Positions 7,573 to 15,662 of a DNA stretch of 64,000 nucleotides are shown piece by piece; within the stretch, counting starts at the first letter, position 1; every line of letters starts with the position of its first letter. Origin of the DNA: Hyphomicrobiales bacterium. Its GTDB lineage: Bacteria; Pseudomonadota; Alphaproteobacteria; Rhizobiales; Rhizobiaceae. Made by a program: the position numbers and the translations under genes. The notes beneath the pieces are model-generated. The model had not been told where the DNA came from. It ran no database searches and was given only the letters and a program-made list of their open reading frames with translations. The stretch lies in contig UCNG01000007.1 in NCBI GenBank assembly GCA_900473915.1, positions 122,254-186,253 on the forward strand, given 5' to 3'.

Positions 7573-9136
7573 CGTGAAGCCGTCCAACCATCTCTCGACC
7601 TTGCGCAACTGGATTATCCTTCTTGCGATATGGGAGTTGTGCGGCCGCTTCTCGCTGATCGCTGATGGCGCCCTGCCCGCGCCTTCCGCGATTTTGACCC
7701 GTCTCTGGGTAGACCGCGCTGACTATCCCGCCCATCTCCTAGCTACACTTCAGGGTGCGGGTGCGGGCTTTATCATTGGCAATCTCATCGCCGTTGCAGC
7801 AGGCATCGTGTTCGCTCTGTTTCCCGCTGCCGCCAAACTGGGGCGCGGCGTCAACATCGCGATCTTTGCGCTGCCGCCGATAGCGATCTCGCCCATTCTG
7901 GTACTGACTTTTTCAGGAATGACACCGCGCATCACGCTGGCGGCACTTGGCTGTTATTTCATCACAATGGCTGCCACCGTAACCGGCATCAGCCAGACAG
8001 ACCACCGCATGATCGACATCGTCCGCGCCTATGGCGGCAGTCGATGGAAAGTGTTGCGCCTGGCGCAATTGCGATCTGCATTGCCGTCGATCCTCGCGGG
8101 TCTGCGCATTGCCGCTCCAAATGCTGTTTTAGGTTCCATTCTGGCCGAGTTCGGCGGCGGTGGTCGTTTCGGTCTCGGCGCCTATTTGATCGGTTCGCTC
8201 GGGCGAGCCGAACCGACCAGACTCTGGGGTATCGGCCTCTGCGCCACCTTGCTCGCCGGGCTGGCCTATGCGCTCTTTTCCGTTCTTGCGAAAATCCTGA
8301 CTGGCAGCACCAAGGCTATCACGGTCCCGTCAAGCGCTCCGAACTTTGAACCTCGCGGGTCTCGCAGCCTGAATTTTGTCCTCACCATCTGTTCAATCGC
8401 GCTTCCGTTCGTCTTGTGGTGGTTGCTTCTGGTCAGCATGGGAACACCAGCCATGATTGCCAAGACACCGGCCGGACTGTTCGACTATCTGTTCCTCGCC
8501 CCGTCAGCGGCTCCCGCGCAGACAAAATTGCTGACAGCGCTTTCGCAAACTTTGCCGCTCACATTTCTCGGCATGGCCGCAGGCATTATCTTCGCCTTCG
8601 CCCTTGCCGTGGCGTCAGTTGCCCGACCCGCCATCGTGCGCGGCTTCATGCCAATCGCCCTTGTGACGCAGACAATGCCGCTCGTCGCGCTGACGCCTCT
8701 GCTCGTCCTGCTGCTGGGACGCGGGCCGTCCGTCATTCTCTGGATCACCATTTCGGTTACATTTTTTCCCGCCTTCGTGACCATGGCGCAAGGCATGGCA
8801 CTGGTTCCGCGTGCCGCGCTGGATGTTCCCCGCGCATACGGCGCGAGCGTCTGGAAACAAATTCGCCTGGTATCCGTGCCTGCTTCCCTGCCCTATCTCT
8901 TTGCCGCCATTCGTCTGGCCGTGCCGCGGGCGCTGCTCGGCGTCATGATCGCCGAATGGCTGGCAACGGGTACGGGCCTTGGAAATCTTCTCAACCAGTC
9001 TCGCGGATATCTTGACTATGGCATGATCTGGGCCGTTGCCGTGGTGTCCGTCCTGTTGTCCGTTTTTTTCTATCAAATCGTAGCCCTCTGCGAGCGCAAG
9101 GTACTCGCACGCCGGGGCATGAACCCGGCAAACTGA
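7565..9136 (+). CDS. ABC transporter permease with two fused permease domains
   Basis: A 523-residue protein that contains two complete binding-protein-dependent permease domains in tandem, about residues 15-255 and 270-520. Each has its own cytoplasmic EAA-type loop: AYGGSRWKVLRLAQLRSALP in the first and AYGASVWKQIRLVSVPASLP in the second. Normal members (ThiX, SsuC, TauC) are about 250 residues and form a homodimer, so this is a single-chain pseudo-dimer. The ATG at 7565 overlaps the ATPase stop by eight bases. The next gene begins 16 bases after its stop, which supports one operon from 5069 to 9893. Confidence 0.85.
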   Translation: MADVKPSNHLSTLRNWIILLAIWELCGRFSLIADGALPAPSAILTRLWVDRADYPAHLLATLQGAGAGFIIGNLIAVAAGIVFALFPAAAKLGRGVNIAIFALPPIAISPILVLTFSGMTPRITLAALGCYFITMAATVTGISQTDHRMIDIVRAYGGSRWKVLRLAQLRSALPSILAGLRIAAPNAVLGSILAEFGGGGRFGLGAYLIGSLGRAEPTRLWGIGLCATLLAGLAYALFSVLAKILTGSTKAITVPSSAPNFEPRGSRSLNFVLTICSIALPFVLWWLLLVSMGTPAMIAKTPAGLFDYLFLAPSAAPAQTKLLTALSQTLPLTFLGMAAGIIFAFALAVASVARPAIVRGFMPIALVTQTMPLVALTPLLVLLLGRGPSVILWITISVTFFPAFVTMAQGMALVPRAALDVPRAYGASVWKQIRLVSVPASLPYLFAAIRLAVPRALLGVMIAEWLATGTGLGNLLNQSRGYLDYGMIWAVAVVSVLLSVFFYQIVALCERKVLARRGMNPAN

Positions 9137-9152
9137 AATGCAAGGAGTCCGC

Positions 9153-9893
9153 ATGGAAATCACCGATCACAAAGCTTCCGTTCGCGAACGTGTGTGGAAC
9201 GAGCTGCGCAAGGTCGCCGTTCCAGATAGCCGTTTCCATTTCGACTTTGGGGAATTCATCGCGGACTTCGAAGGCGGCGAGGAGGCGGTGGCCCGTCTCA
9301 CAAGCCATCATTACTATCAGAATGCCGATTTCATTTTCATCACGCCCGATAATTGCCTTGATCGTCTCCGCCTGCAGGCGTTGAAAGACGGCAAGACCGT
9401 TCTGATAACAACTTATTCGATCAAGCGCGGTTTCTGGGTGCTCGACCCGAAGCTGATTTCGTCGGATCTCTATCTTTATGCCTCGACGCTCGACGGGATG
9501 GAGCGCGTGGGACAACCGGTAACGCTGAAAGATATCTCGGCCATGCCAGTGGTGGACTACATGGTCACAGGCACTGGCGCGATTAATCTTGAAGGCGTCC
9601 GCTTCGGCAAGGGGCATGGCTTCTTCGATGCCGAATGGGGCATGCTATACCAGCTTGGCCGTATCACCGCTGCAACACCAGCGGCCGCTGTCGTTCACGA
9701 CTGTCAGGTATTGAGCGAAAAGCTTACGCCCGATGTTTACGACACGGTGGCGGACGTGATTTTCACGCCGACCCGCACCATTGAGGTGAAGGACCCGCAC
9801 AAGCCAACCTGTGGAATCATCTGGGACCGTCTCGACCCCGTCATGTACGAGACAATCCCCCCACTTCAGGAATTAAAGGCCATGGGACTATAA
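9153..9893 (+). CDS. 5-formyltetrahydrofolate cyclo-ligase-like protein (COG0212 type), copy 2
   Basis: A 246-residue homologue of the protein at 5069. Shared blocks include SRFHFDFGEFIADFEG (copy 1: ARFHLKFSEFIPDFEG), FITPDN, the LDGMERVGQPVTL stretch, GVRFGKGHGFFDAEWGML and FTPTRTIEV. The two copies are diverged enough to be old duplicates with separate roles rather than a recent tandem event. AAGGAG at 9142-9147 fixes the start at 9153; the in-frame ATG at 9138 has no such site. It closes the transporter cluster and is followed by a strong terminator. The GKGHGFFD loop differs from the GYYDR loop of true 5-FCL, so folate cyclo-ligase activity should not be assumed. Confidence 0.7.
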   Translation: MEITDHKASVRERVWNELRKVAVPDSRFHFDFGEFIADFEGGEEAVARLTSHHYYQNADFIFITPDNCLDRLRLQALKDGKTVLITTYSIKRGFWVLDPKLISSDLYLYASTLDGMERVGQPVTLKDISAMPVVDYMVTGTGAINLEGVRFGKGHGFFDAEWGMLYQLGRITAATPAAAVVHDCQVLSEKLTPDVYDTVADVIFTPTRTIEVKDPHKPTCGIIWDRLDPVMYETIPPLQELKAMGL

Positions 9894-9910
9894 GCATCAT
9901 GCTCTGAAAC

Positions 9911-9948
9911 CTGAAAAGCCGGATGGGTCTGCCCATCCGGCTTTTCAG
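9911..9948. terminator. Bidirectional terminator between the transporter cluster and argO
   Basis: CTGAAAAGCCGGATGGG (9911-9927) and CCCATCCGGCTTTTCAG (9932-9948) form a perfect 17-bp stem with a four-base loop. Runs of A and T at the stem base give U-tracts in both directions, so it can end both the plus-strand cluster and the minus-strand argO-like gene, whose stop codon is at 9949. Confidence 0.85.
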
Positions 9949-10557
9949 TTACATACCAATCACGAGCTTCCAGGCAATAGACCACATCGTAACCGCGATA
10001 ACGCCTTCCAGAATACGCCACGAAGAAGGCCGGGCAAAAATCGGACGCAGCCAGCGCGCACCGAAACCCAGCGAAAAGAAGAACACGAAGGACGCGGTGA
10101 TAGCCCCTGCGGCGAAAGACGTTTCAAAACCCGGAAACTGCGTGGAGATCGTTCCCAGAAGAACGACCGTATCCAGATAGACGTGCGGATTAAGCCATGT
10201 CAGCGCGAGACAGGTCGCCAGCGTCTTGGTCAGGCTTACGGACGCCCCGTTCGCCGTCGCCAGCGCAGCAGAAGACGTGAAGGCAGAATGAAGGCTTCGC
10301 GCACCGTACCAGATGAGGAAAGCCGCACCGCCGTAGCGCATGACAGGATCAAGCGTTGGCATGACAGCAGCGATCTTCTGGAAGCTTGTGACACCGATCA
10401 GGATCAGGATGGCATCCGATATGGCACAAGCAAGACTTACAGCGAACACGTGCTCATCGCGTAGCCCTTGCCGCAGGACAAAGGCGTTTTGAGCACCTAT
10501 GGCAACGATGAGGGTAAGGCCCATGGTGAGGCCGGTGACATAGACTGAAGCATTCAT
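9949..10557 (-). CDS. argO: LysE/ArgO family amino-acid exporter
   Basis: A 202-residue inner-membrane protein with about six hydrophobic segments. The family signatures are clear: IGAQNAFVLRQGLR (about residues 20-33), CAISDAILI (44-52), and TWLNPHVYLDTVVLLG (about 119-134), which match the arginine exporter ArgO/lysine exporter LysE closely. It exports basic amino acids when they accumulate, for instance from peptide uptake. The divergent gene at 10652 encodes an ArgP/LysG-type LysR regulator, the standard partner that activates argO or lysE. The gene ends at the bidirectional terminator. The arginine/lysine preference cannot be read from the sequence. Confidence 0.85.
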   Translation of the reverse strand: MNASVYVTGLTMGLTLIVAIGAQNAFVLRQGLRDEHVFAVSLACAISDAILILIGVTSFQKIAAVMPTLDPVMRYGGAAFLIWYGARSLHSAFTSSAALATANGASVSLTKTLATCLALTWLNPHVYLDTVVLLGTISTQFPGFETSFAAGAITASFVFFFSLGFGARWLRPIFARPSSWRILEGVIAVTMWSIAWKLVIGM

Positions 10558-10651
10558 AAATGGTCGCCATCTGGGAGCAAGTTAGGCACTTGATACCGAA
10601 AGTCAGGGAGTTAGAATAGTTAAACTTTATAATTCTGATTAAGGAATACTA

Positions 10652-11560
10652 ATGATCGACTATTCCGCCTTGAGAGCAGTGGCGATGGTGGTTCAGACAG
10701 GCAGCTTTGAGAAGGCGGCTCGGGCTTTGCACGTAACCCCTTCCGCGATCTCGCAACGCGTCAAACATCTCGAAGAGCGGCTTGGGGTCGTCCTCATTGA
10801 GCGAGGCTCTCCGTGCGCAGCCACGGAAAAGGGCGACTGGCTCTGTCGTCATATCGAACAGGTGGGCATGCTCGAACGCGAGCTTCTGGCGGAATTGCCA
10901 GGGCTGTCCGGCAGCGAAAATACTGCACAGCACGTAACGCTCCATATTGCGACCAATGCCGACAGTCTGGGCACGTGGTTTCTGAAAGCCATCTCGCAGT
11001 TCAGCACGGCATCGGACTATCTTTTCAACATAGCAGTCGATGATCAGGATCATACTGCCGAATGGTTGCGGCGCGGGCGTGTGGTTGCCGCCGTCACCGC
11101 CCTGCACAAACCCGTTCAGGGCTGCCGTCTCACCCCGCTTGGCGTGCTCCGCTATCGGGCTACCGCCTCCCCTGAATTCATCGCACGGCATTTTCCAGAA
11201 GGCATAACCCGCGACGCAATCGCCAAGGCTCCAGCACTGACATTCAACCAGAAGGACAGGCTACAGGATGCATGGGTACGCACAGTCCTAAAAACCGATA
11301 TGGCTTGCCCCACACATTGGCTTCCATCGACGCAGGCCTTCGTCGATGCCAGCTTGTCCGGCATGGGATGGGGGATGAATCCGGTGCAATTGGTCGATCG
11401 ACATCTGACGTCCGGGCGGCTGGTTGAGCTGATCCCGGACACGCCGCTGGATATTCCGTTGTTCTGGCAGGTCAACCGCCTCGCGGCAGACAGGCTTGCA
11501 GATCTTACACAGATGGTCTTGTCGACCGCCCGACAGGAACTCTCCCCTTCGCGGGAATAA
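10652..11560 (+). CDS. argP: LysR-type regulator of the ArgP/LysG group
   Basis: A 302-residue LysR regulator. The N-terminal HTH reads GSFEKAARALHVTPSAISQRVKHLEERLG (about residues 16-44), very close to ArgP; the rest is the periplasmic-binding-like effector domain. ArgP senses arginine and lysine and switches on the amino-acid exporter. Divergence from the argO-like gene with 94 bases between them is the usual arrangement; that AT-rich gap (10558-10651) must hold both promoters and the regulator's binding sites, though no clean T-N11-A palindrome stands out. The start at 10652 follows AAGGAAT. Confidence 0.85.
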   Translation: MIDYSALRAVAMVVQTGSFEKAARALHVTPSAISQRVKHLEERLGVVLIERGSPCAATEKGDWLCRHIEQVGMLERELLAELPGLSGSENTAQHVTLHIATNADSLGTWFLKAISQFSTASDYLFNIAVDDQDHTAEWLRRGRVVAAVTALHKPVQGCRLTPLGVLRYRATASPEFIARHFPEGITRDAIAKAPALTFNQKDRLQDAWVRTVLKTDMACPTHWLPSTQAFVDASLSGMGWGMNPVQLVDRHLTSGRLVELIPDTPLDIPLFWQVNRLAADRLADLTQMVLSTARQELSPSRE

Positions 11561-11770
11561 ACCGGCTCGTTTCTGCCAAATTTATTGGCGCGCATCCTGA
11601 TGGCGCGAAATGCACGTTCAAAAAAAACGCATGGAAACAAAAAGCTATAGCTCCGATGTGATCGAGGCCTATGCTAAAAACAGATAGCCGGGGTAAGGTT
11701 TTTCTTCCCCTGACGGTCAATCACTATCTGTTTTCTTGAATGTGAACAGCGATTGAGCGATCCATAGACG
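11561..11770 (+). other. Gap after argP with a long inverted repeat
   Basis: No coding potential is apparent. AAAACAGATAG (11677-11687) and CTATCTGTTTT (11724-11734) are perfect 11-bp inverted arms, and between them a G-rich GGGGTAAG faces CTTCCCC, so a transcript would fold into a 58-base hairpin that ends in TTTTCTT. It could be the terminator of argP, 117 bases past the stop, or the 3' end of a small RNA. Confidence 0.4.
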
Positions 11771-11854
11771 ATGAAGCTCCTGTTTCTCATCGCTGCGCTG
11801 ATCGCCCTTGTTTTCCTCGGCTGCTATTTGCAGATGTTCTTTGCCGTGCCGTGA
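11771..11854 (+). CDS. Possible 27-residue hydrophobic peptide
   Basis: An ATG-initiated reading frame of 27 codons gives MKLLFLIAALIALVFLGCYL followed by QMFFAVP. It is a single hydrophobic helix with a lysine at the N-terminus and could be a small membrane protein, or a short lipoprotein signal remnant (a cysteine follows FLG). It sits between argP and the min operon, directly after an inverted repeat. The ribosome site is weak and I know no homologue; it is reported because composition and orientation are protein-like. Confidence 0.3.
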   Translation: MKLLFLIAALIALVFLGCYLQMFFAVP

Positions 11855-11923
11855 AGGTCAGTCAACGCCGTTTCCTGCCTCCCGAAGTCGCAGAGACGGA
11901 ATGTTCGAGACAGCAATGTCCGC

Positions 11924-11950
11924 AAAAAAGGCAGGATCAATGATCCTGCC
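11924..11950 (-). terminator. Terminator of the min operon
   Basis: On the minus strand GGCAGGATCA and TGATCCTGCC form a perfect 10-bp stem (11930-11950) followed by six T residues (forward AAAAAA, 11924-11929). The stop codon of the small ORF that follows minE (11937-11939) lies inside the stem. Confidence 0.85.
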
Positions 11951-12107
11951 CGGTTTGTGCAACGCCGGCCGCTTCTTCGCAGACCCTGACATGTTCAGCC
12001 AGCGCCTCGAGTTGCAAGAAGGCGCTGATGCTACAGATATCCCGCTTCTGAAACTTGGGAAGCTCCTGAAGCTCCTTCAATCTGGTGAGAAGTGCACCGC
12101 GGTTCAT
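11937..12107 (-). CDS. Small hypothetical protein downstream of minE
   Basis: A 56-residue, mostly helical, charged protein that starts MNRGALLTRLKELQEL and contains two cysteines. GGGAG lies seven to eleven bases before the ATG at 12107, so this start is better than the upstream in-frame codon at 12140. It follows minE by 45 bases on the same strand, and the operon terminator overlaps its stop codon, so it is very probably the last gene of the minCDE transcript. No domain recognised. Whether it touches Min function is unknown. Confidence 0.5.
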   Translation of the reverse strand: MNRGALLTRLKELQELPKFQKRDICSISAFLQLEALAEHVRVCEEAAGVAQTGQDH

Positions 12108-12152
12108 GGTTTCTCCCTCCATCTTTCTGGCTATCCGCAAGATTGGTGTTAA

Positions 12153-12422
12153 TCAGGCTGCCCGCACCTTCGCTTTCGTTTTCAAGGGAAGTTCGATATC
12201 GACTTCGAGCGTGGACATCTGGTCGCCCCGGTCCATTTTCACGCTGACTTTGTCGCGATCAATCTGGATATGTTTGGCGATGACAGCGAGGATTTCCTCC
12301 CGCAACACAGCAACCAGATCTGAATGCTCGTGTGACGCCCTTTCATGGGCGAGCAAAACCTGCAAGCGTTCGCGCGCTTGTGGCGCGGAAGCAGGCTTGC
12401 TGAAAAAACGAAACAGGCTCAT
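12153..12422 (-). CDS. minE: Cell division topological specificity factor MinE
   Basis: An 89-residue MinE. The N-terminal membrane-binding and anti-MinCD part starts MSLFRFFSK and continues with [14 protein letters not shown] (about residues 17-30), the conserved MinD-contact helix; the C-terminal dimerisation domain follows (about 36-85, with [14 protein letters not shown]). MinE stimulates the MinD ATPase, drives pole-to-pole oscillation and keeps MinC away from midcell. Its ATG overlaps the end of minD by four bases (12419-12422), which implies translational coupling. Length and order are standard. Confidence 0.95.
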   Translation of the reverse strand: MSLFRFFSKPASAPQARERLQVLLAHERASHEHSDLVAVLREEILAVIAKHIQIDRDKVSVKMDRGDQMSTLEVDIELPLKTKAKVRAA

Positions 12423-13234
12423 GCCGCTCTCCTTCCGAAAAGTTTACCCAGAAGGCCGCGCTTTTCGGATGGAACAGTCATCGGCACTTCTTCACCGGCA
12501 AGGCGGCGGGCTGCGTCGAGATAAGCCAATGCAGGCGCACTGCGCTGATCGGCAAGCGTCACGGGTGAACCAATATTGGAAGCCCGCAGAACGTCCTGGC
12601 TTTCCGGGATGATGCCGAGAAGCGGAATGGACAGAATTTCGAGAACGTCATCAACCTTCAGCATGTCGCCGCGTTCGGCGCGCACCGGATCATAACGGGT
12701 CAGCAGAAGATGCTTTTCGACACGTTCGCCGCTTTCGGCCTTGAGCGTCTTGGCATCGAGCAAGCCGATAATGCGATCGGAGTCACGCACCGACGACACT
12801 TCAGGATTCGTTACAACGACCGCCATATCCGCATGGCGCATGGCAAGCGTGGCTCCGCGCTCGATCCCGGCAGGGCTGTCGCAAATGATCCAGTCGAACT
12901 CTTTCTTGAGCTCTTCCATGACGCGGTCAACGCCGTCAATGGTCAGGTTATCCTTGTCGCGCGTCTGGGAGGCCGGGAGCAGATACAGCGTCTCAAGGCG
13001 TTTGTCGCGAATCAAAGCCTGCGGAAGCTTGGCATCGCCCTGAATGACATTGACCAGATCAAACACGACGCGGCGTTCCGCCCCCATGACGAGGTCGAGG
13101 TTGCGCAGGCCGACATCAAAGTCGATAACGACAGTTTTCTCGCCGCGTTGCGCCAGCGCGGCGCCGATTGCAGCGGTCGATGTCGTTTTGCCAACGCCAC
13201 CCTTACCGGAAGTTACAACAATCACTTTTGCCAT
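12419..13234 (-). CDS. minD: Septum site-determining ATPase MinD
   Basis: A 271-residue ParA/MinD ATPase. The deviant Walker A motif KGGVGKT is at residues 11-17, followed by [17 protein letters not shown] (A' region), and ICDSPAGIE carries the Walker B-like aspartate. The C-terminus ends in an amphipathic membrane-targeting helix, [15 protein letters not shown]-bound MinD binds the membrane and recruits MinC. I set the start at the ATG at 13234; the reading from 13315 would add residues not found in MinD. It lies 148 bases after minC and overlaps minE by four bases. Confidence 0.95.
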   Translation of the reverse strand: MAKVIVVTSGKGGVGKTTSTAAIGAALAQRGEKTVVIDFDVGLRNLDLVMGAERRVVFDLVNVIQGDAKLPQALIRDKRLETLYLLPASQTRDKDNLTIDGVDRVMEELKKEFDWIICDSPAGIERGATLAMRHADMAVVVTNPEVSSVRDSDRIIGLLDAKTLKAESGERVEKHLLLTRYDPVRAERGDMLKVDDVLEILSIPLLGIIPESQDVLRASNIGSPVTLADQRSAPALAYLDAARRLAGEEVPMTVPSEKRGLLGKLFGRRAA

Positions 13235-13382
13235 ATTTGTCTCCTGTATCTCCCGCGCGCCTCCAGAGCATCCGTTACCGGGTATAGAAAATGCTCTGCT
13301 TTTCTTTTGTGGCACTCAAACGTGCCTGACAATTTGGTTGGGCATACGCTTTCCCGCAGCGCTTTGCCCTTTAGCCAGCATG

Positions 13383-14111
13383 CTAGCTCAGCGTTTCCGC
13401 CATCATATAATCGCCGTCGAGCCAGAGCTGGACAGCCTGTCCACGCAATCTGCTCTCCATGTCCTCGGCCGTCTTGTAGAGGCCGTCGATAGCGACAAGC
13501 TCGGCTTCCATCTTGCGGCAAAAAATGCGCGCATTGGCGTTTCCGGCTGTTCCGGCCATCGCACGACCGCGCAACGCTCCGTAAACGTGGATCGAACCGC
13601 CGGCCACCACTTCCGCACCAGATGCAACAGAACCGACAATCGTCACATCGCCGTCAGGAAAATAAACCGACTGCCCGGATCGAACCGGTTCGGTCACAAC
13701 CATGGAAGGCACGGCCTTGACGAGCTGTACCGATGCTGGCGCAACCGGTGCATGTTCCCTCGGTTTCGCTTCCGCAATCTCTGGGTCGAAATCGGCAGCT
13801 GGTTGCCCCCCACGCATCGCAGGCGGCATGCCGGGACCCAGAAGAGAAGGCCTGGCATTTTCGAAGCCGGTAATCCACACGCCACGGCTCACCAGATTCT
13901 CAAGCAACTGAACCAGTTGCGGGCGCTCGATCGATACATTCTCCAGATCGAGAACAATCGGGCGGTTCAGGAAGAACCCCACTGAACGTGCTGCCAAATC
14001 ATCCAGCTTGTCGAGCCAGCCGTCGAGCGGTAGTTCAGGCGAGAGCACCAGCGCCAGAAAGGACCTCCCTTTCAAGCGGATTGGACGAGACTGTGTTAGC
14101 ACTTGATTCAT
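13383..14111 (-). CDS. minC: Septum site-determining inhibitor MinC
   Basis: A 242-residue MinC. The N-terminal domain (about 1-110, MNQVLTQSRPIRLKGRSFLALVL onward) blocks FtsZ polymerisation; the C-terminal beta-helix domain (about 140-230) contains the conserved VTIVGSVASGAEVVAGGSIHVYGALRGRAMAG stretch that dimerises and binds MinD. A proline- and charge-rich linker of about 35 residues joins them. The start at 14111 is the ATG at the family's usual N-terminus; an in-frame reading to 14273 adds 54 residues without support. First gene of minCDE; the promoter should be in 14112-14300. Confidence 0.95.
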   Translation of the reverse strand: MNQVLTQSRPIRLKGRSFLALVLSPELPLDGWLDKLDDLAARSVGFFLNRPIVLDLENVSIERPQLVQLLENLVSRGVWITGFENARPSLLGPGMPPAMRGGQPAADFDPEIAEAKPREHAPVAPASVQLVKAVPSMVVTEPVRSGQSVYFPDGDVTIVGSVASGAEVVAGGSIHVYGALRGRAMAGTAGNANARIFCRKMEAELVAIDGLYKTAEDMESRLRGQAVQLWLDGDYMMAETLS

Positions 14112-14280
14112 CTTGGTTAAAAAACGGTTTATCCGGTCTATATGCGCAATGGTTAACAGATGGTTAATTTCTGAAGCCTGAATGATCCCGACAGCCAAGG
14201 CAGTCGGCTCTTTTTTGACACTCAGAGCATAACGATTGGATCCGCGATCCACTCCAGGCACAGAACGCAACATTGTACCC

Positions 14281-15500
14281 GTACGGAATGCCGAAATCGC
14301 TTCCAGCCGGGAAACGACTCAACTTTCTCTTGATTATAGCCGGATATCTTGACCGATAATTGCCGTATCTTCGCCCTTCCACAGAAGACGCAGCGGAAAA
14401 TATAAAATTAAATTTCAATCAAATATGACGTTACGTAATGTATTACAAATTTATAATATTTTTTTATTATGAGCTGCGGGGAGATAAGTTTAGGCATCAC
14501 TAAGAATAATCAAGCTTCCGCCACACTAATTAAAAGTATACTCTACTCTATTCACAATTTTTCTATACCTATCGAATGGGAAATCGGTATTTTCATGCCC
14601 TCCAGCCAGAGGCCTCATAAACAAACTCAAGCACAAAATTCGCGCCATCCCATCAAGAAACCTTCATCGCGGTGACGATGAATATAGCGATAGATCAATT
14701 GCTGTTTTCCGGTCGTCTTTTTGCTTCATCAAGCACAGCTATAGAGTGGTGCCTCTGCGCATTATCCAACGCAAAGCCGCTTCGCACTTTTGCTGAAAAT
14801 ACTCTAGCTGCAGCCGGCAAATTCTGCCGAAAACGCCCGAATACAAAATAAATCTTGGAAGGTTCCGCTCAAAGGAACCGCCTCGCGTTTGGGCGGGGGG
14901 CTTAGGGGCGCGAGGCGGGCGAGCTCTCAGGAGTGCACGCACTAGGAAAATGGAACGTTAGCTCCGATTCTGGAACTAACAATACGTTCCAGCGTGAAAA
15001 AATACGTGATTGCAGTGCAAAAAAGCCCGAATAGTTGGGGGAGGACCATCACGGATCACTGGAGTTCGCAATCTGTAACCCGTCGGCTCTGCTCGCTCAA
15101 TTCATAAGCTTGCAATGCTGATATGCACTGTCAACCGCACCCAAATTAAAAACCGCCTCGCAGCGAGTGAACGCGCTGAGGCGGCGTACCTCCTCCGAAA
15201 GCCCCCAATCGAAGAAGATGGCAGGAACTTACTCACAGCTTTGCCGAAAATAAATAGACAATTTATCGGTACACTTGAAAATCCGGTGAACAAATCGCCC
15301 AAGAGTTGAAGACCGCTCTCACTTCGAATTTTCCGCGTCGATATCTTTGGCGGGAGGCTCGGCTGAGGGATGACCCGTTTCCATTCTGCCGCGCATAGCT
15401 TCCACTGTGAGATCAGCTTGAGCTTTTTACCGCCTTCGCCCACAAACATACATAAATTTCAGTAATTTCTGAAAATTATAGAGTTTTATAAAGGGGTTGC
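14281..15500. other. Gene-poor, inverted-repeat-rich region
   Basis: No convincing protein gene lies here; short reading frames exist (for example 14469-14675 plus, 15102-15449 minus) but lack ribosome sites or recognisable similarity. The left part (about 14400-14640) is very AT-rich. Further on are several inverted repeats: GGTTCC/GGAACC (14861-14879), CCGCCTCGCG/CGCGAGGCGG (14878-14887 with 14909-14918), TGGAACGT/ACGTTCCA (14951-14958 with 14984-14991), and CCGCCTC(G)CAGCG with CGCTGAGGCGG (15153-15184). These could be small-RNA structures or remnants of repeats. Confidence 0.4.
14757..14806 (+). repeat. Rhizobial-type intergenic repeat, copy 1 (diverged)
   Basis: GCGCATTATCCAACGCAAAG followed by CCGCTTCGCACTTTTGCTG and AAAATACTCTAG matches the repeat at 63266-63371 and 27541-27580 with few changes. 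The upstream GAGTGGTGCCTCT may be the worn left arm. Confidence 0.6.
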
Positions 15501-15592
15501 TTTCTGAATGAGCGTGTTTATTGTTCCCTCCACTTGGAGGAGGGAGTACCGCCCCAGCGCGCTCGATCGCTGCGGGGCGGTTTCTTTTTAGC
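15501..15592 (+). ncRNA. Probable small RNA ending in a strong terminator
   Basis: A hairpin CCCTCC-ACTT-GGAGGAGGG (15526-15544) is followed at once by ACCGCCCC (15548-15555) and GGGGCGGT (15574-15581), a GC-rich terminator stem with a TTTCTTTTT tail (15581-15589). No gene on the plus strand precedes it within 1 kb, so the terminator most likely ends a short non-coding transcript that begins somewhere after 15400. The GGAGGAGG stretch is complementary to the CCTCCTCC loops of the array that follows. The 5' end is a guess. Confidence 0.45.
15548..15590 (+). terminator. Strong intrinsic terminator without an upstream gene
   Basis: ACCGCCCC/GGGGCGGT stem with an inner GCG/CGC pairing, followed by TTTCTTTTT. 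Orientation is plus by the T-tract. Confidence 0.75.
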
Positions 15593-15628
15593 TACCCGAA
15601 AATGCATATCTGCCTTGCAGCATTGCCC

Positions 15629-15656
15629 CTTGTAAGCGGCAACCCCTATCCCTATC
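15629..15656 (+). promoter_or_regulatory. Candidate RpoH-like promoter of the hairpin array
   Basis: CTTG (15629-15632) and CCTATC (15651-15656) are 18 bases apart and resemble the heat-shock sigma pattern (CTTG with a CC-A-T type -10). Initiation about seven bases later would fall at the base of the first hairpin (15665). CCUCCUCCC small RNAs in Rhodobacter are RpoH-dependent, which fits; the assignment is inference. Confidence 0.4.
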
Positions 15657-15662
15657 TTGGCG

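Noticed and set aside
14469-14675. 68-codon plus-strand frame in the AT-rich region
   Set aside because: Composition and ribosome site do not support translation.
15102-15449. 115-codon minus-strand and 64-codon plus-strand (15115-15309) frames
   Set aside because: No ribosome site, no recognised domain, and they overlap an inverted repeat; coding cannot be supported.
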